Source: Amoebophrya sp. AT5.2
Lineage: Eukaryota; Sar; Dinophyceae; Syndiniales; Amoebophryaceae
Direction: 5' to 3'
Assembly: GCA_005223375.1 (NCBI GenBank)
Contig: RXOD01004537.1
Location: forward strand, 1 to 20,853
DNA: 20,853 nt
Positions 9,446 through 19,600 of the stretch are shown in pieces (position 1 is the first letter of the stretch; every line of letters starts with the position of its first letter). Below the pieces are notes generated by a model that saw nothing but the letters and a program-made list of their open reading frames with translations, had not been told where the DNA came from and ran no database searches. A program made the translations under genes and the position numbers.

Positions 9446-11335
9446 ATGTCGTCAGAGGAGGGGAGTCCTCCACAGACGCCGCGTTGCAGTCTTGGGGCCG
9501 CGCCTCCGCGGCCGCCGACGCATGAGCGAGTAGAAGATGAAAAGCGCTGGACAGGAGGTGTAGACGACCCTTTTCTGAATACAAATACATCCGTTGCCGA
9601 GGAACAAGACTCGGGCTCAAGAACTTCTCCGACGAGGAGCTGCAGTACTATGACTTCGAGTACGAGTACGACCAGCCCCGCGGGTTCTGACAGGCTCCAG
9701 TGGAGCTTGATGAAGAAACAGAAAGCTCCTCGCCGTCAGATGCAGTTGCCGCGCACCGACGTTTTATACCGTCGATCATGCCCGGGGACTGATGTTGAGC
9801 CCCTGCTTTATGTGTATGCGTACGGCAACGGCCCAGTAGACCCACAAGACTCCACGGACGGGCACGAGCACGAGGACTGCGCATCTGCGGCTACACGCAC
9901 CACCGTCCTGAAGTTCTTCGAGGATTCGTCTTGTAACGCGGCGCCCGAGTTGTGGAGGGATGCAGAACCAAAAGCAGGGCATAGTAATGGTTGTGTTCGT
10001 CCTGCTACTCAACCTCAAGGTGAATTGCGAAGGTCATGTGACGAAATCGTACTCGAGGTATGCCGCGGTAGTGCGGTGCGTGAGGATGCGTCGCTCGCCA
10101 CCATACTCGAACAGCTGATTCTGCCGGTGAAGCTGATTCCGATTCTGCCCGTGCTGTCGACTCCACTGCGAACCACTGGAGGCCACACGTGGGGCGCCGC
10201 TCGCTTTCTCTTCGAAAAGCTTTTTGGAGCCGACCTCGGTAAACAGCACGAGGGTCTAGAAGCGCTTGGTGTCAGACCCCGCCCCGCATCACCACGATCA
10301 GTAGTAGAGGATGAAGGAAGTTGCCTGGGCGATTCTAGTTCTACTCTCCACCTAGTACACCTTGAAGCGATCCTGCGGCAGCACCTCGCCGGAAAGATCG
10401 TCGCCTCGTGCTGCAGCAGAACAAGCGAATGGGCGCGCATCGCCAATGTCGACATCGACCATGAAATGACCAACGCAATGGCAAACAACGACTGGTGCAC
10501 GCGTAAGGGTATGTTGACGTGCGAGGATCAGTACCTTCTGCATCCGGCCATGGAAACATTCATGCTCCCCTGGACGGGCAACAGCTCCTTCAAGTTCTTT
10601 CGCGTTCTGGAGCTCGGATCCGGCACTGGTTGGCTCGCGCTGAATGTCGCGAATCAGCTCCGAGAGTTTTCGCGAGCTGTCCAGCGGGTGCCGGGATGTG
10701 TTCCGCCTCGGTTTAGCATTACCGCAACGGAGCAGCCCGGGGAGGCGTTCGCGTGGCTGCAGCATAACGTCGAGCGGTATCCGCATTTGATGTTCGGAGA
10801 GGCGCAACTATGGGAGGACGAGGAGATGCACCAAGATCGCCACGGGCAAGATCATGCAGAAATTCCAGCGGTGACGCTGACCGCGAAGCCACTCGATTGG
10901 GCGGAGTGCGAGGGCGGTTGTGGCTTAGACAGGGTTGAGGTGGTCGCTTATGATCTCCTCCTCGGCTCGGATCTAATCTACAATGCAGACGGAGCGAAGC
11001 TACTGCCCAAACTTGTAGCGGAAAAGCTAAGGCTGAGCCTGAAGAGCGCCTCTACCTCTGGGAGCGGCATTGTAGCTTGTGTGAAGTCTACGAGCACCAC
11101 AACGTCCTCCACCACTCCAGTTTTTCTTTACGCCCATACTCTCCACCGGTACGACGATCTGGACCAGCTGTTCCTGCAGGAATGTGCGCGAAACGGTCTA
11201 GAGGCACGAGACGTGACAGCGTGCGACAACTACTTCGCGGATGCAGGCACGGATCTGCTCCTGGAGGAGGAGTTTGAGGCAGAAATCTTCCCTGAAAAGC
11301 GGTTGGTGATGCTAAGAATCAAACTGTTGAACTAG
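9446..11335 (+). CDS. Family-16 (METTL21-like) SAM-dependent protein methyltransferase
   Basis: A single open frame of 629 residues from ATG 9446 to TAG, with no need for an intron. The C-terminal 250 or so residues hold a class I methyltransferase fold. Motif I is VLELGSGTGWLAL, near 387-399. It is followed by TEQPGEAFAWLQHNVERY (acidic residue for the SAM ribose), then LDWAE, then DLLLGSDLIYN near 502-512, which is the family hallmark. Last comes LYAHTLHRYDDLDQLFLQEC. These are typical of the METTL21/FAM86 group, which methylates lysines on chaperones and translation factors; the substrate here cannot be told. The first 270 residues are an unrecognised extension, Ser/Thr-rich at the start, with a leucine-rich stretch around 225-240. 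Family members are often 200-400 residues, so this one is long. Confidence 0.85.
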   Translation: MSSEEGSPPQTPRCSLGAAPPRPPTHERVEDEKRWTGGVDDPFLNTNTSVAEEQDSGSRTSPTRSCSTMTSSTSTTSPAGSDRLQWSLMKKQKAPRRQMQLPRTDVLYRRSCPGTDVEPLLYVYAYGNGPVDPQDSTDGHEHEDCASAATRTTVLKFFEDSSCNAAPELWRDAEPKAGHSNGCVRPATQPQGELRRSCDEIVLEVCRGSAVREDASLATILEQLILPVKLIPILPVLSTPLRTTGGHTWGAARFLFEKLFGADLGKQHEGLEALGVRPRPASPRSVVEDEGSCLGDSSSTLHLVHLEAILRQHLAGKIVASCCSRTSEWARIANVDIDHEMTNAMANNDWCTRKGMLTCEDQYLLHPAMETFMLPWTGNSSFKFFRVLELGSGTGWLALNVANQLREFSRAVQRVPGCVPPRFSITATEQPGEAFAWLQHNVERYPHLMFGEAQLWEDEEMHQDRHGQDHAEIPAVTLTAKPLDWAECEGGCGLDRVEVVAYDLLLGSDLIYNADGAKLLPKLVAEKLRLSLKSASTSGSGIVACVKSTSTTTSSTTPVFLYAHTLHRYDDLDQLFLQECARNGLEARDVTACDNYFADAGTDLLLEEEFEAEIFPEKRLVMLRIKLLN

Positions 11336-12318
11336 TACGGACGTACAAATCGAAATCTTTGCGTACTTACATACAGAGGTGTACTCAGCGCTACAACCAA
11401 CTTTTATTTTTCCCATTGTTTGAACCATCTCGTCTCGATGCGGCGATAAAAAACCAAGCACACCTGGAGTCGAGCAACGATTCTCCCTGCATTAAGAAGA
11501 ACCCACCGAAGGAGTCACCCCTGTTGTACCTCTTGGTACTTTTTAGTAAAGGGGCAGCTACACCTGCAGGTGCGCTCTAGAGAAAGCGAAGCCTGAATTG
11601 CAGGAGTCTCGTTCTGTGTTTGTTTTGAAGATCCCTTCCAGGGCTGGATGCTGCAACATTGTGTACGACGTGCACCAGCGATCTAATAGGGTACGACTGT
11701 GCTTCCGCTTCGGTGTACAGCATAACACATTGAAGATCCCCGCTGGTTCATTATCATTTCGCAACTCGGTGAGGTGCTGCGCGTCAACTGAAAATCACTT
11801 CGCGATCAATCTCAGTAGAGCTAGAGATAGAGCATCAGCATGTTGATCCAAAAAATTCACTCTGTCTGTATAGTTGCATGATCCAGCACAGCGGGAAAAT
11901 GACGCCGACATCAATCATAATCAATGAACAATCAACAATCTTAAATTCTATTAGCAGGCTTCTATCCGTATCCAGTTCCAGTTCCAGTTGTCAACGACCT
12001 GTACTGCTAAAACAGTAACTGCTTTGACCGCTACTTGAGAGCTTTTGTTTGACCCTACTCGGCGTTGGTGGAACTCTAACTTTTATTTTATTCAGTCCGT
12101 CGCTGCGATTTGTTTTACTTGCGTTGGCATCCTGCATCTGAAGATCTTTCTTCTGACTGCGGGAGCAAACTTTTTCGAAAAGATAGACGGACCAGAAAGC
12201 AGTCAAACTGGCAGACACGATTGAGTTTTTTCAAAGAGATTTTCGTTCTATTGATACATAGCTAGACTTAGTTTTCTACTGCTTGCAAAAACTTCGAAGC
12301 TCACGAGCTACAACAAAG
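11336..12318. other. Intergenic region, no gene seen
   Basis: AT-richer than its neighbours, with only short chance open frames on both strands. It includes three tandem tccagt units at 11971-11988. It presumably contains the 3' end of the methyltransferase transcript and the promoter of the RING gene; no core-promoter motif is recognisable. Confidence 0.5.
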
Positions 12319-13845
12319 ATGAGGCAACTTCTTCTCGTCTTGCTGGGCGGGCCTACGGCCTTCGTCAACTACTACAACTCGGATGTTGCTCCGCTTTACC
12401 TGGTGGGCTCGGTGCGGGTGAACGGTGAAGCCGCAGCCGCCTCTTCTTCTTCCTCGGTTGCTACTCCAGGCGGAGGCTCTACTGCCCAACCAGCTCTAGG
12501 CGAAGGAGGTGTCCCCGGAGAAGAGGAGAAGATGGCTACAGCTACTTGGGAGTGCGGACTCTGCCTGGCGGAAGGGCCGCCCAGCACGTTCGAGCGGTAC
12601 TTCGAAGGCAGCGGTGCGGGAGACATCTGTGGACTTGGCGCGAGTGGTCACGTGTTCTGCCCCGACTGTGCGAGGGATTGCAAGGAGATAGCGAAAAACG
12701 GGAGACACCCAGACTCCCTTGCCAAGTGCCCTACTTGCAGACAAACCGTCGCAAAGAGCAGACCAGACCACGAATGCCTGGTCTGCAGGAACGAGGGTGG
12801 CCCCCAAGAGGGACGACCGCCGTGCTCCGAGGCCGCTGATGACGACCCGGACGCCGTTCGCGTCGGGTGCTGGGGGTGCGGGAGAACGGCAGTGGACCCT
12901 GGTGCCATGACCATTGACAAGATGGAAAGAGGAGAACTCATGGCATGGAACGAGGTCCCTGCGGCGATGAAAAACAATGCCAATGTTATTCGGAAGGCAA
13001 TTGAAAAGGTTCCACTAGGCTTTCGTTTTACGCAAGCGGATTTCGCAGGATTGAGCCCGGAAAACAGGGAGAATGAGTATGCGGTTGTCGACGCGATCCG
13101 GTTTGGCGTGCTAACCAACTGGAGCGACCATGTTCCCAGCGTTTTTCGAGGCCAGTGGAAAGTTGTTGTAGCAGCCATGGGTGCCCCGACACTGCGCTTT
13201 ACAATCAACGACTGGCGCAGGCTCGACGACGGACTCCAGAAGGAGACAGTCTTGGTGGTGAAGGCGATTCGGGAAGGGGTGCTAACTGACTTCTGGAGGG
13301 ACGTACCCGAGGAGCTGCGTAAAGAGTCTCTGATTGCGAACGCCGCGGTTAGAGCAGGAATATTGGACCCTGGTGCCATGACCATTGACAAGATGGAAAG
13401 AGGAGAACTCATGGCATGGAACGAGGTCCCTGCGGCGATGAAAAACAATGCCAATGTTATTCGGAAGGCAATTGAAAAGGTTCCACTAGGCTTTCGTTTT
13501 ACGCAAGCGGATTTCGCAGGATTGAGCCCGGAAAACAGGGAGAATGAGTATGCGGTTGTCGACGCGATCCGGTTTGGCGTGCTAACCAACTGGAACGACC
13601 ATGTTCCCAGCGTTTTTCGGGGCCAGTGGAAAGTTGTTTTAGCAGCCATGGTTGCCCCGACACTGCGCTTTACAATCAACGACTGGCGCAGGCTCGACGA
13701 CGGACTCCAGAAGGAGAAAGTCTTGGTGGTGAAGGCGATTCAAGCAGGGGTGCTAACTGACTTCTGGAGGGACGTACCCGAGGAGCTGCGTGAAGAGTCT
13801 CTGACTGCGGGAGCCGCGGTTAGAGCAGGACTTCTCAACAACTGA
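12319..13845 (+). CDS. RING-type zinc-finger protein with DUF4116-like repeats; C-terminus apparently truncated
   Basis: ATG 12319 to TGA 13845 encodes 508 residues. The N-terminus (MRQLLLVLLGGPTAFV) is hydrophobic and could be a weak signal peptide or anchor. A C3HC4-like finger follows: C79, C82, C104, H111, C114, C117, C137, C140. The C104-H111 spacing is longer than in textbook RINGs, so it may be a variant. A further CxxC (HECLVCRN) and CWGCG come next. RING proteins usually act as E3 ubiquitin ligases; activity here is inferred. Residues from about 193 are helical repeats of the form W..VP..LR....V..AV, resembling DUF4116. They are arranged as two 157-residue copies, the first part of which is identical at DNA level. 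The stop codon sits where sister repeats have Trp, and repeat coding continues downstream in a damaged state. Confidence 0.8.
   Translation: MRQLLLVLLGGPTAFVNYYNSDVAPLYLVGSVRVNGEAAAASSSSSVATPGGGSTAQPALGEGGVPGEEEKMATATWECGLCLAEGPPSTFERYFEGSGAGDICGLGASGHVFCPDCARDCKEIAKNGRHPDSLAKCPTCRQTVAKSRPDHECLVCRNEGGPQEGRPPCSEAADDDPDAVRVGCWGCGRTAVDPGAMTIDKMERGELMAWNEVPAAMKNNANVIRKAIEKVPLGFRFTQADFAGLSPENRENEYAVVDAIRFGVLTNWSDHVPSVFRGQWKVVVAAMGAPTLRFTINDWRRLDDGLQKETVLVVKAIREGVLTDFWRDVPEELRKESLIANAAVRAGILDPGAMTIDKMERGELMAWNEVPAAMKNNANVIRKAIEKVPLGFRFTQADFAGLSPENRENEYAVVDAIRFGVLTNWNDHVPSVFRGQWKVVLAAMVAPTLRFTINDWRRLDDGLQKEKVLVVKAIQAGVLTDFWRDVPEELREESLTAGAAVRAGLLNN
12893..13834 (+). repeat. 471-bp tandem duplication inside the RING/repeat gene
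   Basis: Copy 1 (12893-13363) and copy 2 (13364-13834) are in register with a period of 471 bases (157 codons). The first 231 bases of each copy are identical. From 13124 onward they differ at roughly 15 positions, giving about ten amino-acid changes, all in the later part. Frame is preserved. Confidence 0.95.
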
Positions 13846-14255
13846 AGCGAAATTCCCGAAGCGCTGCGGAGAAGTGTTGATCTTGTTATAGATGGGCAGT
13901 CGACTGGTCTCGTTCCACGATGGCGTTTACGCTGGACGACTGGCGCGGTCTCGACGCTACGCTGAAAGGGGATGTGTTTCTGGTCGGTGCCGCGATTCGC
14001 ACAGGCGTGTTGAAAGAGTGGGGCAGAGACGTCCCCGAAGCGCTGCGGACAAGTCAGCTCGTTGTTACAACGGCAGTCGAGATGGCCGGGTCCTCCGCGT
14101 TTGCTTTTACGCTCAACGACTGGCGCGGGCTCGACGACGGACTCAAAAAGGATTTCTTTGCACAGATGGCGATTAAGAAAAGAATGCTAACCGACTGGAA
14201 GGACGCACCCGAAGGGCTGCGGAAAGATCGGAAGATTCTCGACACGTATTTTTGA
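13846..14255 (+). pseudogene. Eroded continuation of the DUF4116-like repeats
   Basis: Translation past the TGA at 13843-13845 continues the repeat in the same frame (SEIPEALRRS, like SDHVPSVF and RDVPEALR of sister units). An apparent extra base near 13894-13896 then moves the frame. From about 13914 the repeat resumes (AFTLDDWRGLDATL, then EWGRDVPEALR, AFTLNDWRGLDDGL and DWKDAPEGLRKD) and ends at TGA 14253-14255. So two lesions, a TGG-to-TGA change and a +1 shift, separate these roughly 110 residues from the main gene. The piece from ATG 13920 (111 codons) could still be translated alone. An unusual intron skipping the lesions is a less likely alternative, because repeat homology runs straight through the site. 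Confidence 0.7.
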
Positions 14256-15204
14256 ACGACGATGATATTGCTCTGTAAGGCGGGGGCGAATGGGGCCCGC
14301 GAATGGCTACCTGTGGAGAAATGCCATGGCAGAACTTTCTGCTCCCCCTCTGATTTCTGCGGAAAAACTCTCAATGCTATGCTTTTCGTTGCGTTAAGTC
14401 TCCACGGGAGAAAATTCACCCGGGGACGCCATCGGGGCACTAAAAGACCGGCAACAGAGAAAATCAAAATGAACGATGTACTTACTCCAATTTTTCATTT
14501 CTCCGAAATCCGATGGTGTAGGAGAAAGGCACAGCCCAAGATAGTAAAGACGGGCGAAGCAGTGCCCGAGCACGCGGCAAACTCTCGGGAGAACTTCAAT
14601 GCTGTAAGGCAATAAGCACCGCGGAAAGAGTAATAGACTGAGCGAGCACTCAGATCCTTTGTAAAAAAGTGTTTGCGTTTCTGAAAGAACCGCGCGACGG
14701 TCTAAAAAGGCAGCCGAAGAGAGACAAAGACCAGTGACGAGGAGAGGACTCAACGTAAGAGCGACATCGTGTCTGAATTTGATGAAGAAACAAAAGTACC
14801 GTAAAGTCCACAGTCACAGTGGCAGCTCTACGACGGGCTGCTTCGAGATCTATTGCTGATCAATGTTTTCAGATTGATAAAGATGAACCGGCTGAGTACG
14901 TCGAGTTGTAGAAGTTGCAAGTGAGGTCGTGCTCGTGGGCACCGCCCATGAAAGGGCCCCTGGAACGCACCGGCTGGTAGGAAGTTCTTTTCATCAATTG
15001 ATTGTCGATTCAACTGTAAGACCACTGTGCCCTTGCTGGCTGTGGCTGCCTCACGCTCGCCTGCCAAGCACAACCTGCGGTGCCTGCGTCGCACTCCCAC
15101 CCACTGCAGGACTGGGACAGCAACACTCTCGTCGAAGTGCGCTCCAAGTCCACGACCGGTCCCGAGCGCGAGCCGGTTTTCATTTATAGAAGAAGAAGAA
15201 GAGG
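14256..15204. other. Intergenic region, no supported gene
   Basis: Open frames on both strands, including a 185-codon one on the minus strand at 14828-15385, have no recognisable domain and low-complexity composition. I see no RNA gene. A GAA/AAG microrepeat lies at 15189-15203. Confidence 0.45.
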
Positions 15205-15357
15205 ATGTCAGCCTTCCGCGAGTATTTTCGGCGGTTTGTGGTTTTTCTGATCCAGTACCGCCACAACACAACACAGCGGCTGCTTGCTTTCTTCCGCGCG
15301 GGACGTTCGGCCTACATCTTCCTCTCAGGGATATGGTTGGGCGAGCGCAGGCTATAG
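15205..15357 (+). CDS. Candidate small basic membrane-associated protein (50 aa)
   Basis: ATG 15205 to TAG 15357 encodes 50 residues, with an in-frame stop just upstream at 15187. The peptide is basic with two hydrophobic patches (RRFVVFLIQY and AYIFLSGIWL) and ends GERRL. That organisation is seen in small subunits of mitochondrial membrane complexes, but I recognise no family. It could instead be an exon of a larger gene or a chance frame. Confidence 0.25.
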   Translation: MSAFREYFRRFVVFLIQYRHNTTQRLLAFFRAGRSAYIFLSGIWLGERRL

Positions 15358-15862
15358 CCATGATCGTTTCCAAATCCAATTCCATAATTTTTATTTTACT
15401 TACTTTACTTAGAAGTTTGTTATAAGTGCACTACGTACTGCCCCCTGCGTATGCAGTCACCCCCTTCTTCATTATAAAAAACGTGGTAGTCCTGGTCCTC
15501 GTAGAAAGACGAAGATAGTTAGTGAGCTGCTTCGACATCGACACGAAATTGAAAGCTTAGGTTTTGTTTTCGCAGCCATATCGTGCGATCGAAGATGAAG
15601 AAATCAATATATAGCAAGTACCTAGCGCTAGCTAGGGATGGTGCGCCCGGATCCGGTACCGGGAGCGAGCTGCAGCGGGACCGGACCGGTACGTCGGGTC
15701 GCGCGCGCTGGGGCGCACGTTACGGACCTTCACCGTACGCCTTCCCTAGTAGACCGTGCCGAATTATGGAATAAACATAAAGTAAGTTCGCTGGCGCTCG
15801 CCTTGCCCCGGCCATAAACTAGTTGTCTGTTGTTGCTCGCATTCTTCCTGCTTCTGACAACG
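15358..15862. other. Spacer between the two small-ORF candidates
   Basis: Contains a GC-rich block at about 15630-15730 with small palindromes (ccggatccgg, ggtacc, gcgcgcgc). The 59-codon frame from ATG 15595 has no recognisable features. No supported gene. Confidence 0.4.
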
Positions 15863-16018
15863 ATGAATTCTAAAGAAGCGCAAGCGGCGCCGCCAGGCTG
15901 GGAAGCCTTCGTCGCGGCCACAGGGACGAGCCAGTGGGTTTCCTGCAGCTTCCTGCTGTCTGCGGGCTGTATAGTCATGAGCCTCAACTATCTACCAAGA
16001 CTCGAGGGAGAAGCATAG
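15863..16018 (+). CDS. Candidate small single-pass membrane protein (51 aa)
   Basis: ATG 15863 to TAG 16018. The peptide starts MNSKEAQAAPPGWEAF and has one hydrophobic segment, WVSCSFLLSAGCIVMSLNYL, followed by a short acidic tail. A pyrimidine-rich tract lies just before the ATG. I do not recognise the family. The well-formed transmembrane segment argues mildly for a real gene; no homologue is known to me. Confidence 0.3.
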   Translation: MNSKEAQAAPPGWEAFVAATGTSQWVSCSFLLSAGCIVMSLNYLPRLEGEA

Positions 16019-16628
16019 GGCCGGGGAGAAGTTGTGCTTCTTGATGAATCAGAATTGAAGATCTACCCCGCGCTGATGTGGAAAACGCGTCGATCATTTG
16101 GCGGTGTTCAAGGCGTCGTCTTGATCATCCGACGACATCAAGGTCAATGTCCTGGTTAGTTTGAAAAGTGTACTTCCTTGTCCAGGATCGAAGGGTAAAC
16201 GTCGTGGAGATCCCACTTGTATCGATCGATCTATGGTTGAAAATAAATAAACGCTAAGGCTAAGCAGCATAGCCATAGATTGAAAGAGGATCGATGTTCT
16301 CTGATTTGAAGAAGATCATGGAGTTCAAGCTACCGCGACAAGAATTCTAGAACTTGAAGCTCGAGCCAATGGACCACATCGAGCCATCGGCTCACGTTAC
16401 AGTTCTGGATCTTCTGCTGGATCGTGATCCTCAGTTCGTTGCTTACGGCAACATTGAAATTCGTTCTTTACTTCCGCGCCAGGATTCGGGCACGTTGGAC
16501 TCATGGTTGTGCGGCCTAAGCGCGTTGCTGTGCGGAAAAGCATTTAATTCGTGCTCCTATATTGGAGCAAACCCGAATCATCACCCTCATTGATCGGCGG
16601 CAACCGATCTTGGTGGACTGCCACCAAA
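16019..16628. other. Intergenic region and transporter 5' leader
   Basis: No supported gene. A 74-codon frame from ATG 16369 has no recognisable domain and ends close to the transporter start; it may be an upstream ORF or chance. Confidence 0.45.
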
Positions 16629-19600
16629 ATGACGGGAGCTGGTAGCGGCTCACGGAGATCGGCGATGGAGGTACTAAAGTTAACTTGTACTACTTTTTTT
16701 ACTTTTAAAAAGTACCTGCTACACTTTCTTATCATCTTCTTGAAGATTCCACGAATATCGCGCGTACGCCACCTCCATCACCTCCCCGCCTCCACCAGGA
16801 GTCCTCGCCGCTTCTTCCGGAGAGCGGAATCGCGAAGACGTCCCGTATCAGCTACCACTCGGTCAAGCGGAGCAGTCGCGTCCAGAACCGGCGCTCCGGG
16901 TCCGGCTACCAGTCCGGCGGTGGTTCCGAATATAATCACGAAGGACGATCATGTAACAACACACCGCATCTTCATGATCATGATGATGAGCTGTTGCCTC
17001 GGCGGGGCTCGCTCTCCTCGTCAGGCTCCAGTACGAGTTCCGGTGCGGGGTTCGGCCGCTCCACCTCCTGGTGGGAGAGCGTGTTCTCGATAGTGACGAC
17101 CGCGATCGGGGCAGGGATCGTCACCTTGCCGAGCGTATTCCAGAGCACGGGATGGATGCCGGCGACTCTGATCCTGTTTTCGTGCACGGGGATTTCCATC
17201 GTTGCGGCGCTGAAGAAAGCACAGGTCATGGAGCGCATCGAGGACCTGAACGAAGACGACGAGGACATGAGCCAGATGAGCAGCCTCACGAAAGTCCTCT
17301 TCGGGAAGTGCTGGGCGGCCGGTACTCAGTTCGTTTTTTACTGAAAGTAAGAAAAGTACTCAAGATGAAAGTATGTAGTTCTACTTCAACTTCCGTGATG
17401 TGTTGTACAAGGAACAAGCAGTAGGAAAGAGCCAATGCATACGCAGGCTTAAGGTTGAGAACCTCCATAGATAGGCAAAGCAATGAATCGGTCTTACAAC
17501 TTTCGGTGTTTCTTATTGAGCCATGCACCGACATTACCTAGCATTTGATCGTCATCTTCATCTCGATCTTCAATCAATCGCTTCTCTCATCAGTTTACTC
17601 CAAGTTCTACCACACCTTCATCGTGCTGGTGGGCTGCGTTTTCATGCTGTTGCTGGCCATGAACTTCACCGTGCTGTTCGACTACACGCCTTTCTTCACG
17701 GTCAACGGTTGGATCGTCATCGTGGCGGTCATCCTCACCCTCCTCTGCTGGCTGCGCGACGTGTCCGTGCTCGCCCGGATCAGCTTCGTGGCGTGGCTCA
17801 GCTGCATCGTCGTCATCGTCATCGTCGCGATCAACACCGCACTCACGCCAATGCGCACCGGAGACGAAGCGAGTACTACTTGGATCATGGATGAAGATAG
17901 AGATACGCATACGCATAGTACTTTAAGCATTTCTTTGCATCACGGCGCAAAATAAAAAATAAACTCTTTTCGACGCCCCACCCTGTGACGACAGTGACCT
18001 ACCTGGAGCCTCCGCAGTTTTCTTCCACCACGTCCCTGGTTCGCACCTTTCCGGACCGGTCTTCTTTCGTCTTCGGCAGTGTCGACGGGGAGATAAATGC
18101 GTCACCGGCCCCTGGTGCGGGCGAGCACCCTGGCATCGCGTCCGCGCTGAAACTCGACCTCTCCGCCAATTCGCTGGCCCCGAAGTTCCTCCTGACCATG
18201 ACGCCGCAGCCGTTCGATGCGAGTGAAGAATACCTGGCCTTCCCGAAGTGGGCTCGCTTCCGCAGCTGCCAGTACGCGAAGAGCTGTTTGATCGGCGAGA
18301 CGGGTGAGCTGCTGTATGAAAACGCAGTTGCTGCAGTCGGAGACAGCGAAACGGAAGACCTGGCCGGTTTTTCCGCTACTGCAACGGAAGATCCCGGTTT
18401 TGAATTTCCAGGCGAAGAGCAGCTCCCGCTAAGCGCGGTGCGCGTGGAGCAGGTCGCGGGCCCGGGCGTATGGGCAGAAATTTCCCAGCGCCGAACGGCA
18501 AACATGCGGCAGTTTCTGCTCGAGACGGGGAGAAGAGAGGCAGACTTCGAGCTAACGAAACTGGATGAGCAGCACCAGCACGCGCCGCTGCAAGGTGCCG
18601 GATCTTCTGGAGCTTCGCCGGTTTCTCCTGGCGGTGACAGCGCGTCCCGAAACGGCTACTTCTACGAATCAGTCGATGCCAACAGAGAGAAGACGGGCGA
18701 TGCAGTGTGCGAGCTGACGTGGGAGACCGTGCGCAAGAATGACCCGAAACGAGGAGCGAGGCACGCTTTCCTGGAAACGCTGCGCCTGCTTCGAAGTACG
18801 TCTCTACCTCCGTTGCGATTGAGTTTAATTGGCACCAGGCATGCCATGGTAGAAATATACTTATGTTGAAGTTGATACATAGTACACGAATCAATGAATG
18901 TTTCCTTTCCACCAGGTTCGGACCGCGACGCCTCCGACCTTGATGCAGAGCAGTGCGAGGCGCTTTCAAATCTGGTCGGCGACGAGTTCAAAGAAGCGCT
19001 TAGTCGGCCACCATACAGCCATTTGACGATGAGTCACCGCTTCGAGTTCGCGACATTCAACGACCGAAACAAGATGAGCCTACATCCCGCCGCCGCATGG
19101 CGCCGGCGAAGCGACAGTAAGCTCCAAACCGCACAACTGGAAGCCGCGTGTGCCGCGGCGCCTCAAACCTGCCGCACCCAACCAGGAAAGGCTGGCTGCT
19201 GGCTGTCGCTGTCCGTGGGACAGCACCCAGGATCCGAGAGCACGCAATACCCACAAAACCAGCTGCGGGGGCTTTTCTACCAGGCGTACCCGCTGAGGAT
19301 AGAACGCAACCCGCGCGCTGGGGCTGCACCAGGAAGAGCAGCAGAAACAGCTGCAGCGGGGGACGAGCAGGCCCGCCAGTACTTCCCCCGCGCAGCGGAG
19401 GTGTGCGCTGCCGCCAGTGGGAAAGACGCATCACCTGAGGCGATAGCCGGAGCCCTGCAGGTCGCGCACACGATTGGGATCACCGATGCTCAGCAGGACG
19501 CCGACCTCGTACAACTGAGCAGCTGGTCGTTGGTTGAAAAGGTTTACCCCACACTCCCCGTAAATAAGGATGTCGTCGACGTGCTACGTCGGATCGCGGA

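Noticed and set aside
12648..13679. Long minus-strand open frame (343 codons) opposite the RING/repeat gene
   Set aside because: It mirrors the tandem repeat of the + strand gene, lacks any domain, and the + strand frame has clear zinc-finger and repeat structure.
14828..15385. Minus-strand open frame of 185 codons in the gene-poor gap
   Set aside because: No domain, low-complexity Ser run and arbitrary composition; not enough to call a gene.
16369..16593. 74-codon frame just upstream of the transporter
   Set aside because: No motif, ends 35 bases before the transporter ATG, and could be a chance frame or upstream ORF.
16551..17093. Alternative frame reading through transporter exon 1 and intron 1
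   Set aside because: Its peptide is low complexity and it does not connect to the membrane helices; the GTAC-CAG splice does.
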